Origin: Carya illinoinensis
Lineage: Eukaryota; Streptophyta; Magnoliopsida; Fagales; Juglandaceae
Length of the DNA: 64,000 bases
Assembly (NCBI RefSeq): GCF_018687715.1
Contig: NC_056758.1
Location: 22,982,501-23,046,500, forward strand
Direction: 5' to 3'
The position numbers and the translations under genes are program-made. The notes beneath the pieces are model-generated. The model ran no database searches and had not been told where the DNA came from. It saw only the letters and a list, made by a program, of their open reading frames with translations. Shown in pieces: positions 23,786 through 35,086 of the stretch (position 1 is the first letter of the stretch; every line of letters starts with the position of its first letter).

Positions 23786-25058
23786 CGCACTGTGGTCGAA
23801 CGCTGCCATGACAAAATGGCTTCCACCTTACTAGGATCAACAGCCACTTCGTCTCGGGAAATCACATGCCCAAGAAATCTGACTTCCTCCAACCAGAATT
23901 CACACTTGCTGAGCTTGGCGTACAACTGGTGTTCTCTCAATTTCCCAAGTACCAGACGAAGATGATACACATGCTCTTCAACATCTCGGGAATAAATCAG
24001 AATATCATCAATGAATACTACCACAAAGGAATCTAGATAAGGTCGAAATACTTGATTCATTAAATCCATGAAAGCAGCAGGCGCATTGGCTAATCCAAAC
24101 GGCATCACCTTAAATTCATAATGCCCATATCTCGACCTGAAAGCAGTTTTGGGCACATCCTTGTCTCTGATCCTCAGCTGGTAGTATCCCGACCTTAAAT
24201 CAATCTTCGAGAACACAGCTGCTCCTTGAAGCTGATCAAATAAATCATCTATCCGCGGGAGAGGATATTTATTTTTGATGGTCACCTTATTTAATTCCCA
24301 ATAATCAATGCACATACGGAGGGTTCCATCTTTCTTTCTAACGAACAGCACTGGCGCACCCCACGGCGAAGTACTAGGCTGAATAAATCCCTTATCTACC
24401 AGCTCTTGCAACTGAGTCTTCAACTCTTTTAATTCAGCCAGTGCCATGCAGTAAGTAGCTTTATGTACAGGAGCCGCTCCAGGTTCTAAGTCTATAACAA
24501 ACTCCATTTCTCGAACAGGGGGTAGTCCAGGCAAGTCATCCACAAACACATCAGGGAATTCTTCCACAACTGGAATATCTACCAAAGACTTCTTCTCAGA
24601 CAGCGTGGACACCATTTGGACTAAGAAGGCTTCCGCTCCCCATGCAATCTCTCTTTTTGCTTGAATTTCCGATACAATTACCTGTTTTTCTTTTAACTTA
24701 CTTCCCGCAAATTCCAAATGATCACCATCTGGAAGCTGAAAGCTAATTATCCGATTTCTGCAATTAATACTCGCAGAATATCGGTATAGCCAATCCATCC
24801 CGAGGATGATATCAAAACCCAACAGCTTAAACACCACTAAATCAGCATCCAAGAACCTTCCATCAAAATTTAACGGGCATCCCAAAGCAACCTTGGAACA
24901 CCACACTATTTCACCATTGGGTAGAGCCACTACCAATGACTTCGGCAAAGGTTCCGTGACCAAATTACACATCCACGCAAACGTGGAAGATATAAATGAC
25001 TGTGACGCACCCGAATCAAACAAAGTGCAAGCATAAAACTCATATAAACGGACTCTTC
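23786..25058 (-). pseudogene. Gypsy-1 protease and reverse transcriptase
   Basis: Starts after the candidate intron with [19 protein letters not shown]: protease active site DSGA (fwd 25005-25020), later ILGMDWL. RT follows: [36 protein letters not shown] (the usual Arg after DY is Trp), [26 protein letters not shown] (catalytic DD near 24005) and FLGHVIS. The frame is open through these domains until the shift near 23785. Confidence 0.92.
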
Positions 25059-25155
25059 CTGAACCAAACACATTAACCCATGAAATCCAAAAAACAAAGG
25101 AGAAACCAAATACACCAAAAATTAAATCCAACATAAAATTAAATTAAATCCATAC
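25059..25155 (-). other. Candidate intron between gag and protease of Gypsy-1
   Basis: On the minus strand, ...ATTACAG|GTATGG at 25155 and TTTGGTTCAG|GAAGAG at 25059 bound 97 T-rich bases. Joining the flanks gives a continuous frame ([23 protein letters not shown]) that matches normal spacing in front of the protease motif, with no frame change left over. Read unspliced, the gag frame meets TAA six codons into the insert. This is the arrangement known from Ogre elements, where splicing sets the Gag to Gag-Pol ratio. No transcript evidence is available here. Confidence 0.65.
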
Positions 25156-26347
25156 CTGTAATTACTCCAGCATCATGGGTCGCTGGCGCCTCATCATCCA
25201 CATCTCCGGGTGTGACAGCATAAACCCGGGCTTGCACTGCTTGTCTTGGATTTGTTCTTCCACAACACCTCCACGGCTTCCTTGAACTCTGACGGGGCAC
25301 TCACGAGCAATATGTCCCACTTGGCCGCATCAGTAACACTGGGGTCCACCACTCAGCCAACACTCGCCCTCATGAGCTCTATTACATGCTCCACAAATTG
25401 GCACCCGTCCTCCCATACGAACACCTGAGGACGCTTGAATAAATTTCTGAGGCGAACCCGAGCTGCTTCCTTCACCAAAAAAACTTCGCCTCTTATGACT
25501 AGGAGGGGAGCCCATACTCAGATTATTCTCTCGCTCCACAAGAGTGGCCACATCCACTAAGTCCTGAAAAGTGGATATCCGGTGACTGACCACCATACGG
25601 CATATATCAGGGCGTAATCCCTCCTGGAAATGCTCAGCTCGCATCTCCTCTGTGGCGATGAGGTGGGGAGCAAATCGCCCAAGTTCTGTAAATCTTTGGG
25701 AGTACTGTTCCACTATCGTGCTCCTTTGGACCAAATTTGAGAACTCTCTTGCCGTTTGCTTCCTTACAGAAGGGAGGAAAGAAGTGATCATTAAACTCTT
25801 TCTTGAAGCGCTGCCAGGTCACAGTGGCGAAAGATCCCAATTCTGATTCCAGCATCACCCTCTTGGTATCCCACCAATCAGAAGCGGTGCCTTGCAACAG
25901 ATAGCTGGCATAGAGTACTTGTTGCGCCTCGGTACAACCACACACCTCAAAAGTTCTTTCCAAGTCTTTGATCTACTTTCCAGCTTGAAGTGGATCCTCT
26001 TCTCCAGTGAAGTGTGGAGTTCTATGTGCCAGAAAGCGCTCATTGGTGCATCCGGCGTGCACCATGCTATTAGGTCCTCTTGGGTATAGCCAAGGCCCTC
26101 CCTGATGTGGCCAAAGACCTCCTGGTTGTGGCCAAAGCCCTCCTTGTTGTGGACAAGGCCCTCCTTGTTGCGGCCAGGGACCACCTTGTTGTGGCCAAGG
26201 TCTTCCTTGTTGTGGCCAGGGCCCTGTCTGCTGTGGCCTAAAATTCTGCTGCATAAACTCTGTCATCTGCCGTATTGGTTGGGCTATGGAGTCATCTCTT
26301 GATGTATCATCCCGTGGCTCCTGAGTAGATTTCCTTGGTCTCACCAT
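25156..26347 (-). pseudogene. Gypsy-1 gag
   Basis: Start ATG at 26345-26347 (MVRPRKSTQEP), which follows the leader. Next come a glutamine-proline repeat (WPQQGGP units, fwd about 26095-26240), the retrotransposon gag domain (FEVCGCTEAQQVLYASYLLQ, ASDWWDTKR, FKKEFNDHFFP, RFTELGRFAPHLI, FQEGLRPDICRMV), and two zinc knuckles (CGACNRAHEGEC and a second around 25325). Defects: TAG at 25973-25975, a shift near 25785, TGA at 25330-25332 inside the second knuckle, and a shift near 25265. Confidence 0.88.
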
Positions 26348-26629
26348 TTTTTTCCTACCACAACAACCTTTGACCCCCTTTAAGAAAACAAAAACAAATA
26401 AAACCAACAACAAACAAAAACAAAAACCAAAGACGAACACCACATAACAAGAAACAAAAAGAAACCAGCTTGCAAAAACATAACCAAATAAATAAAAACA
26501 AGCAAACAAGCTCAAACAAATAAAATAAATCAAATAGCAACTTTACTTAACATAATTTTTAAAATACAACCTTAAAAAAAACATTCTGGTACTACTTACG
26601 GGACATGTGGTTTTACCAAGAGCCAAACC
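26348..26629 (-). other. Gypsy-1 leader between primer site and gag
   Basis: Strongly T-rich in sense. It holds a donor-like GTAAGT at 26599-26594 and an acceptor-like GTGGTAG just before the gag ATG (about 26354), so a leader intron is possible. Gypsy-3 has the homologous leader, with GTAGGC at the donor place. Confidence 0.5.
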
Positions 26630-26641
26630 GCTCTGATACCA
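26630..26641 (-). promoter_or_regulatory. Gypsy-1 primer binding site
   Basis: In sense TGGTATCAGAGC, an exact match to the methionine initiator tRNA primer site, two bases from the 5' LTR. Confidence 0.95.
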
Positions 26642-26643
26642 CC

Positions 26644-27388
26644 TGTGACCCCCCCAAATCCCCACGCATGGACACGGGGAAATCGAGACGTCTGGGTGGT
26701 GACATCACGGGTCACCACCCTATCGACGAGTGCCAAGTGTGTGTATAAGCAACAAATGTGAACGAAGAAACACGCAGCGGATAAGCAAAGTCATTAACTA
26801 AGTACCAGAATTTTTTCTTAATTTAATACAAAGCTGTTCAAAACATACATAATAAAAATATTACAAAACACAAATATAGCTTTAAACCAAATAACAAAAC
26901 TTAAACTTTAACTTCAGCACCCCGGCGGAGCCTCATCCTCTGGCTCAGCCTCCTCCTCCTCATCCTCGATCTCCGCACCAAAATCTACAGCACCAAAAAT
27001 GGTGCTGCAGGTAAGAAAAATCCAAACACCACTAGATAAAAACATATAAAAACTCAAACAATATGCATGAGAGGATGCCAATGCTCAAAACCTATAAAAT
27101 CATATTTTTCCACACACGCCAAAAATCCCATTTGGCCCAAAAACATATCCTTTCCAAATATCACGCCAAAAGTCACATTTGGCCTATATCAAACTCAAAC
27201 TGTTAACCAATTAATCTGTATGCACCATGACCTCCCCTAGGGGTCCTCCGCACACCCTGGCTCCAGTGCCACACCGCAGGTAACGACCATGCATGTGACA
27301 CCTAAACGAGCGATGCCTAGTTCCACGCCCTGCATGTTCATAGCCAAGCATCCTCTGGCCCTTGCCAGTGAAGGGCCACTGAGTCGGT
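26644..27388 (-). repeat. Gypsy-1 5' LTR, left part
   Basis: Matches the left ~745 bp of the 3' LTR (19532 onward). It is interrupted at 27388 by the Athila element; TCGGT here and TTGGT at 42113-42117 are the insertion duplication with one mismatch. Confidence 0.92.
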
Positions 27389-30172
27389 TGACTCATTCAA
27401 AAATGAGTAGCACTAATGCTATCCCAAGTGCAGGAGGATGTCGTGTAATAATTAGGAATAAATTCCTAAATCGTCTCCTCAGAGAAAGTTACTTAAAATT
27501 AAACTCGTTGAAAAATGTGAGAAACTTCACAAAGAGAAAACAAGAGGATGATATGTGCAATGGATGGAAGAGATTACTAGTCATGGACTAGATTCATGTT
27601 TTTAGATTTTGATTGTCGGATTGGAATGTAAAGGACTAATAGATTAAACTCAGAAATTACTAAATTAAGAATTAAACTAAATTAGAAAGTAATTGACAAA
27701 ACATGCACTGAAAATTGAAAATGCCTAAAACCAAGATTCTAGAATTCGTCTTTGTATTTAAATCACAAATTCTCAAAATAACACATAACAATTGTAATCA
27801 CTATTAAATGAAAGCTTAAAGAAACAATAAAAATAAATAACATGAAATAAGTAAACAACAAATAAATTACCCAATTAAAACAAAAACAAAAGCTCTCTCC
27901 TTCACTTTCTGAAAAAATATAATTCAAACCAACTAAATCTCCTCTAGAAAAAATAAATATAAACCGACTCACTTCACTTTACGAATGAAAAGCTCAATTC
28001 CCTCTACTCCCATGTATCATGTTTCAGAAAAAATCAAAAACAAAAACTCTCAACCGAATCCTTCTTGCAATAAATTAAGGTAGCACACTTAATGAAAACT
28101 TCTAAAAACAATTCTTTTGTTTCATGAAACCAACTAGCACACTTGATGAAAAATTAAGGTATTATACTTAATGAAATAAAATTCTAGAGCAATTCTTAAT
28201 ACACTTAATAAAAATTCTAAAACAACAAAGCATTGAAGCCAAAAGGAAAAACAAAACTGCCGAACACAAGAAGAAGCCAACTCTTTCAAGAACATAACAA
28301 AGAAATAACAAAGAAGCAAGTTCTCCCTCTCATTCGGACTGCACCCCTTATTTAAAGAGCCAATCCACCGACTTCAATGATGTCCAATTCGGTGGAAAGC
28401 TTCAATCATGCCTCTTCATCTCTCATCTATTCAATCAAGCACCGATTCCCTTCCCTTTAATCATGCACCGATTTATTCTTCACTCAATTCCAGCACAACA
28501 TACTTTAATTCCAGCACATCATGCACTCACCGACTGCACATGTTTCTCTATATTCTCTTCTCATTACCGTAGACATTGACCAAGCTTGCATGTGTCTTTC
28601 TTTTCATGCTTTCCATTTTCCTTTTTCGGTGGTGTTAATTGTTGACTACATCACATGCAGCTCTCTATCTTCCTTCATTTCGGCTACCTCTTCCTTAATT
28701 TCAGCTCTTTTTTCTACACATGTTTCTTCATTCTTTATACATGTCAGGCTTCAATGAATTTCCACCGATTTCTCCTTTCTCATCTTATTCAATTGGTTTC
28801 TCAATTCAAACCAAGCACCTTTTACTTTTATTTTTATTTTTCTCTTCCAGCCCCACATGTCTTCATGTTTCACTAGCTATCTCTTGCATTCACACCTCCA
28901 GAAAATTCAAACCAACTTCAGCATTGGCAACCAACCGACACCTCTCTTTTAGGTAAGTGGACTAGAGTTTTGTGGAGGAACTTTTTTGGCCAGCAAGTGG
29001 GGCTTGGGTTTAATGATGTGTAGGTGAGTGGAGGTAAGCTAAAAGGGACCATGTGAGTGATGGGTAGGTGCCGAATTGTTAAAGAAAAAGGCAAGATGAG
29101 TAGGGCTAGTTCTTGGTGAGAGGTTGCCGAGTGGATGGGAATAAAGAAAGGGAAAAGCTTGCTTTTTGGCCTTTTGGAAAAAGAATTGTCTAAGCATCCT
29201 TTTGAGGTGGCGGTTTAGGGTCATCCTAGGTTGATGGGCAATGGGATGGATGGTTAGGATTTATGGATGAAGGGATCCATTGGTGAGATGGTAGCTAGCC
29301 AAAATGACTAAGGGCAAATTAGCTAATGAAAAGGCAAATTGACCACGTTTTAGGTGGTGGCTATGTTTGAGGGAAATGAGGGATGGGTTTAAATGAACAT
29401 GATGTGGGGTGATTGGTGTGGCCGTGTATGAAGTTAGATGGAGTTGGGAGTGTGAATGGAAGGGGTGGTGGGGAAAGGGATCACTTCTCATTAATGATTA
29501 TCATGCACATCACAATTGACTTTCCTCCCCACACCAAATGGCTTAGTGCGTGCCTTTCCTCTTGAAAATGCAATTCTATTGTCCAAAAGAATTAATACAA
29601 TGGGTCCATATGTTTCCCACCATTTCATCTTTTGTCAATAGAAAATACCAATGTCCCCACATGTTGCTTAGTCTTGAAGTGAAAGTGCTTTCCTCCCCAC
29701 GTATTGCTAATCTTGAAGTGAAACTTTGAGAGGTGGTGGATGATTGATGAGAGTGACTTGAGTTGAGTTGGTGGGATGAAGCGCATACGACACTCTTCAA
29801 TCTAGAGGTGGTCAACAATTCAATATATCTTTCCATGGCATGTGTATAGGACCTGCAAGCCAAAATTCATTGTTTTGAGTTATGCATGCGTTAATGACTT
29901 CCAACCTATTCAAAAAGTTTAAAATATGGATCACACACAAAATTTATCTCATACCAAGCTTTCTAAATAAAATATGCATATGAATAAACATTATCCAATT
30001 AAATCTCAAGTTATAAAATTAAGCATAAACTCATGCTATTAATCAATTTAAATCACAACTTGCATTTATTCTTATTAACCATTTTTTCATTTAAAACCAA
30101 TAATAATGTCATGATGAATTTAAAATACATTGGTTTTAAATAGCTAAAATATGCAATATCTCAGCTCAATCA
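27389..30172 (-). repeat. Gypsy-2 3' LTR
   Basis: 2784 bp, TGACTCATTC...GCTCAATCA on plus. It is collinear with 36918-42112 after removal of the hAT element; it has about 28 bp near 28448 and about 20 bp near 28870 that the other copy lacks. No gene inside. Confidence 0.94.
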
Positions 30173-30182
30173 CACCCCCCAA
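30173..30182 (-). promoter_or_regulatory. Gypsy-2 polypurine tract
   Basis: In sense GTTGGGGGGTG next to the 3' LTR. A similar TTGGGGG word occurs at about 31010-31018, a possible internal second tract. Confidence 0.8.
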
Positions 30183-31254
30183 CTAGCATTTTGCTAATCC
30201 TTGAGCAAAATAGTGAAAATTAATTGAGATAAATATTGCATAAAGATCGAAATCCAAACAAAAACAATCAAACACAATTTTGAATTCTCACAAAAGTGAC
30301 ATGTTACTACTCAACCCCCAAGTGTTATACCCACCAAGACTATCTCAACAATCTTTCACATAGAATTAAGGCAAATATCTCAGGACTCAAATGTGTGTGT
30401 GGAGCTAGACCAGTTGTGTGTTCCTCTTTACTAGCCATGATTTGCCATAGGATTTTTTAACCTTAAGATTAATCATTCTGATTCTAACTACCTCAAAGCC
30501 CAAGGGACTAGCAGTTTTCACGCCAGCTATGTTTTTAAAGGTTGGACACTCAACCCCCAAAGTCTTGGGTAACTGTTTTTAGCCCTTTTTACTTAGGAAA
30601 GTTCATAAGTTGCCTTTATTCATTTTTTTTTTCCAATCCTTTCTCTTTTCTTTTCTTTTCTTTTCCTTTTGGCATGGCTCGGTAGTCCTGCAGTTTACTT
30701 CTCTAATGTTAAATCAATGAATGGTAAATAAGGAACACTACAAGCGTAAGCATGTGCAAAATGTCCTTCAAAATTTGCCTTTCGTTCTACAAAAATTTTA
30801 TCAAGTTTCATCTCAATAAGCATAACATCCTGGTGTTTCAAACCACATATCAACAAAATATGATGCATAAAAAAAAATCATGCTCTATGTTTAAGCTTGA
30901 AAATAAATCTTCACAAATGATCTCGCTCAACTACTCCACCAAGATGCTCAAATTTTACAAATCTTTTTTTTTCTTTTTCTTTTTTTTTTATATGTGCACA
31001 CATGCTATCCCCCAACTAGTGAGAGACATAGTCCTCAATGAATCGAACGAAAGAAAACAAAGTGCACAGAACTAAGTAAGCAGAACAAACAATCAACATT
31101 AAATATAAAACCAAAGCAAAAGAACAAATAAAATAAATGCAAGTAAAGAAAATTGTAAAGAAGGAAAAGCAACTTAAAACACTTCCTTGGGGTCTTGCAC
31201 AAGCAAGATCTCTTCATGTGGATCAAAGACCTTCAGAAATGACTTTAGACGTTG
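30183..31254 (-). other. Gypsy-2 non-coding region between integrase and 3' LTR
   Basis: About 1.07 kb, AT-rich, with pyrimidine runs at 30625-30670 and 30960-30990. No frame of substance; the env-like position of Athila elements is empty here. Confidence 0.75.
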
Positions 31255-32262
31255 TCAGTTGACAGTGAAGCTATTACCATTATTCGGATTGACAATGTCT
31301 ACAGCGCCATGAGGATGAACGGTCTTTACAATGTACGGCTCACTCCATCGGGATTTCAACTTTCCAGGAAAAATGTGCAAGCGAGAGTTGTAAAGAATAA
31401 CTTCCTGGCCAAGTGTGAAATGCTTTGGATGAATTTTCTGATCATGTAGAATTTTCATGCGTTCCTTTGCCAATTGCGCGTTGTGATAAGCATTCCGACG
31501 AGCTTCATCCAATTCATTGATCTGCAATTTTCTCAACCCTGAAGCTTCATCAAGTGACAAGTTAACATGTTTTATGGCCCACAAAGCTCGATGTTGAATA
31601 TCAACAGGTAAATGACAAGCTTTACCATAAACTAATCGATAGGGAGGCATCCCTAGATTTGTTTTAAAAGCTGTCCTATAAGCCCACAAAGCATCAAGAA
31701 GTTTAATCGACCAATCTTTCCTATTAGGCTTGATGGTTTTCTCTAAAATGATTTTTATCTCTCTGTTTGCCAATTCAACTTGCCCATTTGTTTGAGGGTG
31801 ATAAGGGGTAGAAACTCTGTGTGTAATACCATATTTCTTGATAAGTGTAGAAAATGGTTTGTTGCAAAAATGAGAACCCCCATCGCTTATGATAACTTTA
31901 GGCATGCCAAAACGAGCAAACAGAGATTGCAAAAATTTTAGGACAACATGATGGTCATTTGTTTTGCAAGCAATGGCCTCCACCCAATTTGAAACATAAT
32001 CCACAGCTAAAAGAGTATATGTGTTTCCAAAAGAAACTGGAAAATGCCCCATGAAGTCTATTCCCCAACAATCAAAAATTTCTAAAGTCAGAATAGGGGA
32101 AAGAGGCATCATGTTTCTTTTGCTAATGGATCCCAATTTTTGACAAGGCTCACAAGCCTTACAAAAATTATGAGCATCTTTACACATGGAAGGCCAGTAA
32201 AAACCGCTTTGAAAAAATTTTTGATACTGTTTTCTTTGCTGAAAAATGGCCACCACATGCAC
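31255..32262 (-). pseudogene. Gypsy-2 integrase
   Basis: Zinc-finger remainder ([11 protein letters not shown]), core with [10 protein letters not shown] (first Asp), [12 protein letters not shown] (second Asp) and [19 protein letters not shown] (Glu), then [20 protein letters not shown] and the C-terminal [23 protein letters not shown] region. It lies in another frame from RNase H: a small indel inside the zinc-finger region (about 32230-32262) breaks continuity. Confidence 0.92.
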
Positions 32263-32314
32263 CCATATGACAAAATCTCAAAACCGAAGAAAACTCATCA
32301 TCAGGAATGCATCT

Positions 32315-35068
32315 TCAAATCAATTGGTCCGAACAATATTTAAAAAGATATGGGTCATCAAAGTAGAAATGTTTTACCTCAGATAAAAACCGAAGCTTAT
32401 CTTGGGTTGACCATTCAGAAGGCATTCGTTCGATCACCAGATAATTGACTATGTCAGTATACCAGGGAGCTCTATCAACCACAAACAGCTGCTCATCCGG
32501 GAAACTATCATCAAGAGGAAGGCTGACATGTGAAGAAGGAGATGATGACAATCTAGAGAGGTGGTCAGTTACCACGTTTTCAACTCCTTTCTTGTCCTTA
32601 ATGTTGATGTTGAGCTCTTGAAGTAATAGAATCCAGCGAATCAAGCGTGGTTTTGCATCTTTCTTAGCCAACAAATACTTAAGAGCAGAGTGGTCAGTGA
32701 AAATAGTAACAGGAGAACCAAGAATATAAGCCCGAAATTTATCAAGTGCAAAAACCACTGCAAGCAATTCTTTTTCAGTAGTGGTATAATTTTTCTGGGC
32801 ATCATTCAAGGTTCTACTAGCATAGTAAATCACACATGGTCTATTATCCACACGCTGCCCCAAAACAGCTCCTAAGGCATAGTCACTAGCATCTGTCATA
32901 ATCTCAAAGGGAAGGTCCCACTGCGGGGGTTGCACAATAGGGGCAGTGGTAAGCGACTTTTTCAAGGTATCAAAAGCTTTTTGGCACTCATCAGTACAAA
33001 CAAATTCAATATCATTTTGTAAAAGAGTGCACAAAGGTTTTGCAATAGAACTAAACCCTTGAATAAACCGCCTATAAAAGCCAGCATGACCAAGAAAAGA
33101 ACGAATATCCCTAACTGTCCTAGGGATAGGAAGTTTAGATATTAATTCAATCTTTGCCTTGTCAACCTTTATACACTCAGAAGAAACAATATGCCCCAAG
33201 ACAATGCCCTGAGTGATCATAAATTGGCATTTTTCCCAATTAAGTAAAAGGGTTTTTTCCTCACATCTCTGGAGAATACGTGCCAAATTATGCAAACAAC
33301 TCTCAAAGGATTTTCCAAAAACAGAGAAATCATCCATGAATATTTGACAAATATCATCAATCATGTCAGAAAAAATACTCATCATGCATCTCTGAAAAGT
33401 AGCTGGAGCATTACACAAACCAAAAGGCATTCTAGTAAAAGCAAAAGTTCCAAAAGGACAGGTAAAAGTGGTTTTCTCCTGATCCTCAGGTGCTACAGCA
33501 ATTTGATAATAACCAGAGTAGCCATCCAAGAAACAATAATATGCATTACCAGCTACTCTTTCCAAAATTTGATCCAAAAATGATAAAGGAAAATGATCCT
33601 TCCTACTGGCTGAATTAAGTTTTCTATAGTCAATGCACATTCTCCAGCCAGTAACCATTTTAGTTGGAATCAACTCATTTTTATCATTTTTTATGACAGT
33701 CAAACCAGATTTCTTTGGTACCACTTGAGTTGGACTTACCCACTTACTGTCTGAGATGGGGTAAATGATTCCCACTGCGAGTAGCTTAAGCACTTCCTTT
33801 TTCACGACTTCCTTCATTGTAGGATTGAGCCTACGTTGACCATCACGAACCGGTCTAGCATCGTCTTCAAGATGGATTCTGTGGGTACATACAGCGGCAT
33901 CAATGCCTTTGATGTCTGCTATTGTCCAACCAATTGCGCCTCGATGCTTTCTCAATACTTCAATCAACTGGGTTTCATCCTTCTGATTTAGCTTTGAGGA
34001 AATCACCACCGGAAAAGTGCCTTCTTCAGGTCCAAGAAATGCATACTTTGAATCTTGAGGAAGCGGTTTCAGTTCCAACTGAGGAACTTCTTCCTCTGAA
34101 GATCTAAGTATGTCTAGTGGTGGTAGAGCTTCGAACTGGGGTTTCCATCTTGCTCCCGCAAATTGTACTTCAAGTGGTAAAGATGAATCTGCAAAACAAT
34201 CAAAAAAATCAAAGTCATCTTCATTGATATGATCAATTTTCTCATCAAGTAAAAATTCAGGTGTCTGAAAAATATAATCATCATCAGATAAGGGAGAAGT
34301 TGAGCAAATAAAATCTGTAGGTGTCAAACTCTCCATAGCATTCAAATCACTTGGGTCATCAAAATGTGCTGGCATCTTGCAAGCGTTGAAAACGTTCAAC
34401 TCAAGTGCAATGTTCCCAAAGGTAAGCTTCAAAACTCCACTTCTGCAATTGATCAAAGCATTTGATGTAGCTAGAAAGGGTCTTCCTAGGATGATAGGAG
34501 CTTGGTAAATAGTGGAGACAGGCTGCTGCATGTCAAGAACCATAATATCTACTGGGTAGTAGAATTTGTCCACCTGGACCAACACGTCCTCTACAATACC
34601 CCTCGGTACTTTAACTGATCTATCAGCCAACTGTAGCATGATGGAGGTCTTTTTCAGCTCGCCCAATCCCAACTGCTCATATACTGAGAACGGTAGCAAG
34701 TTCACACTACTCCCCAAATCAAGTAAAGCTCTCCCAATGCTTGATTCACCAATCATAATGGAAATGTTGGGAGAGCCAGGATCTCCAAACTTCTGAGGAG
34801 TCTCACTCAATATCAATGCACTAACTTGCTCCGTTAGGAAGGCTTTCTTCTTCACATTCAGCTTCCTCTTCACCATGCACAAGTCCTTCAAAAATTTTGC
34901 GTATGAAGGCACTTGTTGTATGGCATCCAAGAGTGGAATATTGATCTTCACTTGCTTGAAAATCTCTTGAATCTCCGTGTGATACTTGTTCTTTTGGCCA
35001 GCTGCCAATCTCTGAGGATAGGGAACCACAGGTTGGTATCCCTTACTAGTTTCAGCATCTGCACTCAT
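32315..35068 (-). pseudogene. Gypsy-2 gag end, protease, RT and RNase H
   Basis: 917 open codons. Order: gag C-terminus (VPYPQRLAAGQ, IPLLDAIQQVPSYAKFLKDL), protease ALLDLGSSVNLLPFSVYEQLG, then RT (WRMCIDYRKLNSA, FLDGYSGYYQI, IFMDDFSVFG near 33335, LGHIVS), RNase H (FEIMTDASDYALGAVLGQ, IYYASRTLNDAQKNYTTTEKE, IFTDHSALKYL, VTDHLSRL). The LDLGSS protease motif and FMDDFSVFG RT motif are characteristic of Athila. It ends at a TGA (32315-32317) before the integrase zinc finger. Confidence 0.94.
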
Positions 35069-35086
35069 AGGCTTCTTCAGTTCTGG

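Noticed and set aside
30183..31254. Env-like gene of the Athila element
   Set aside because: The position is right, but there is no frame above about 100 codons and no signal peptide or membrane pattern.
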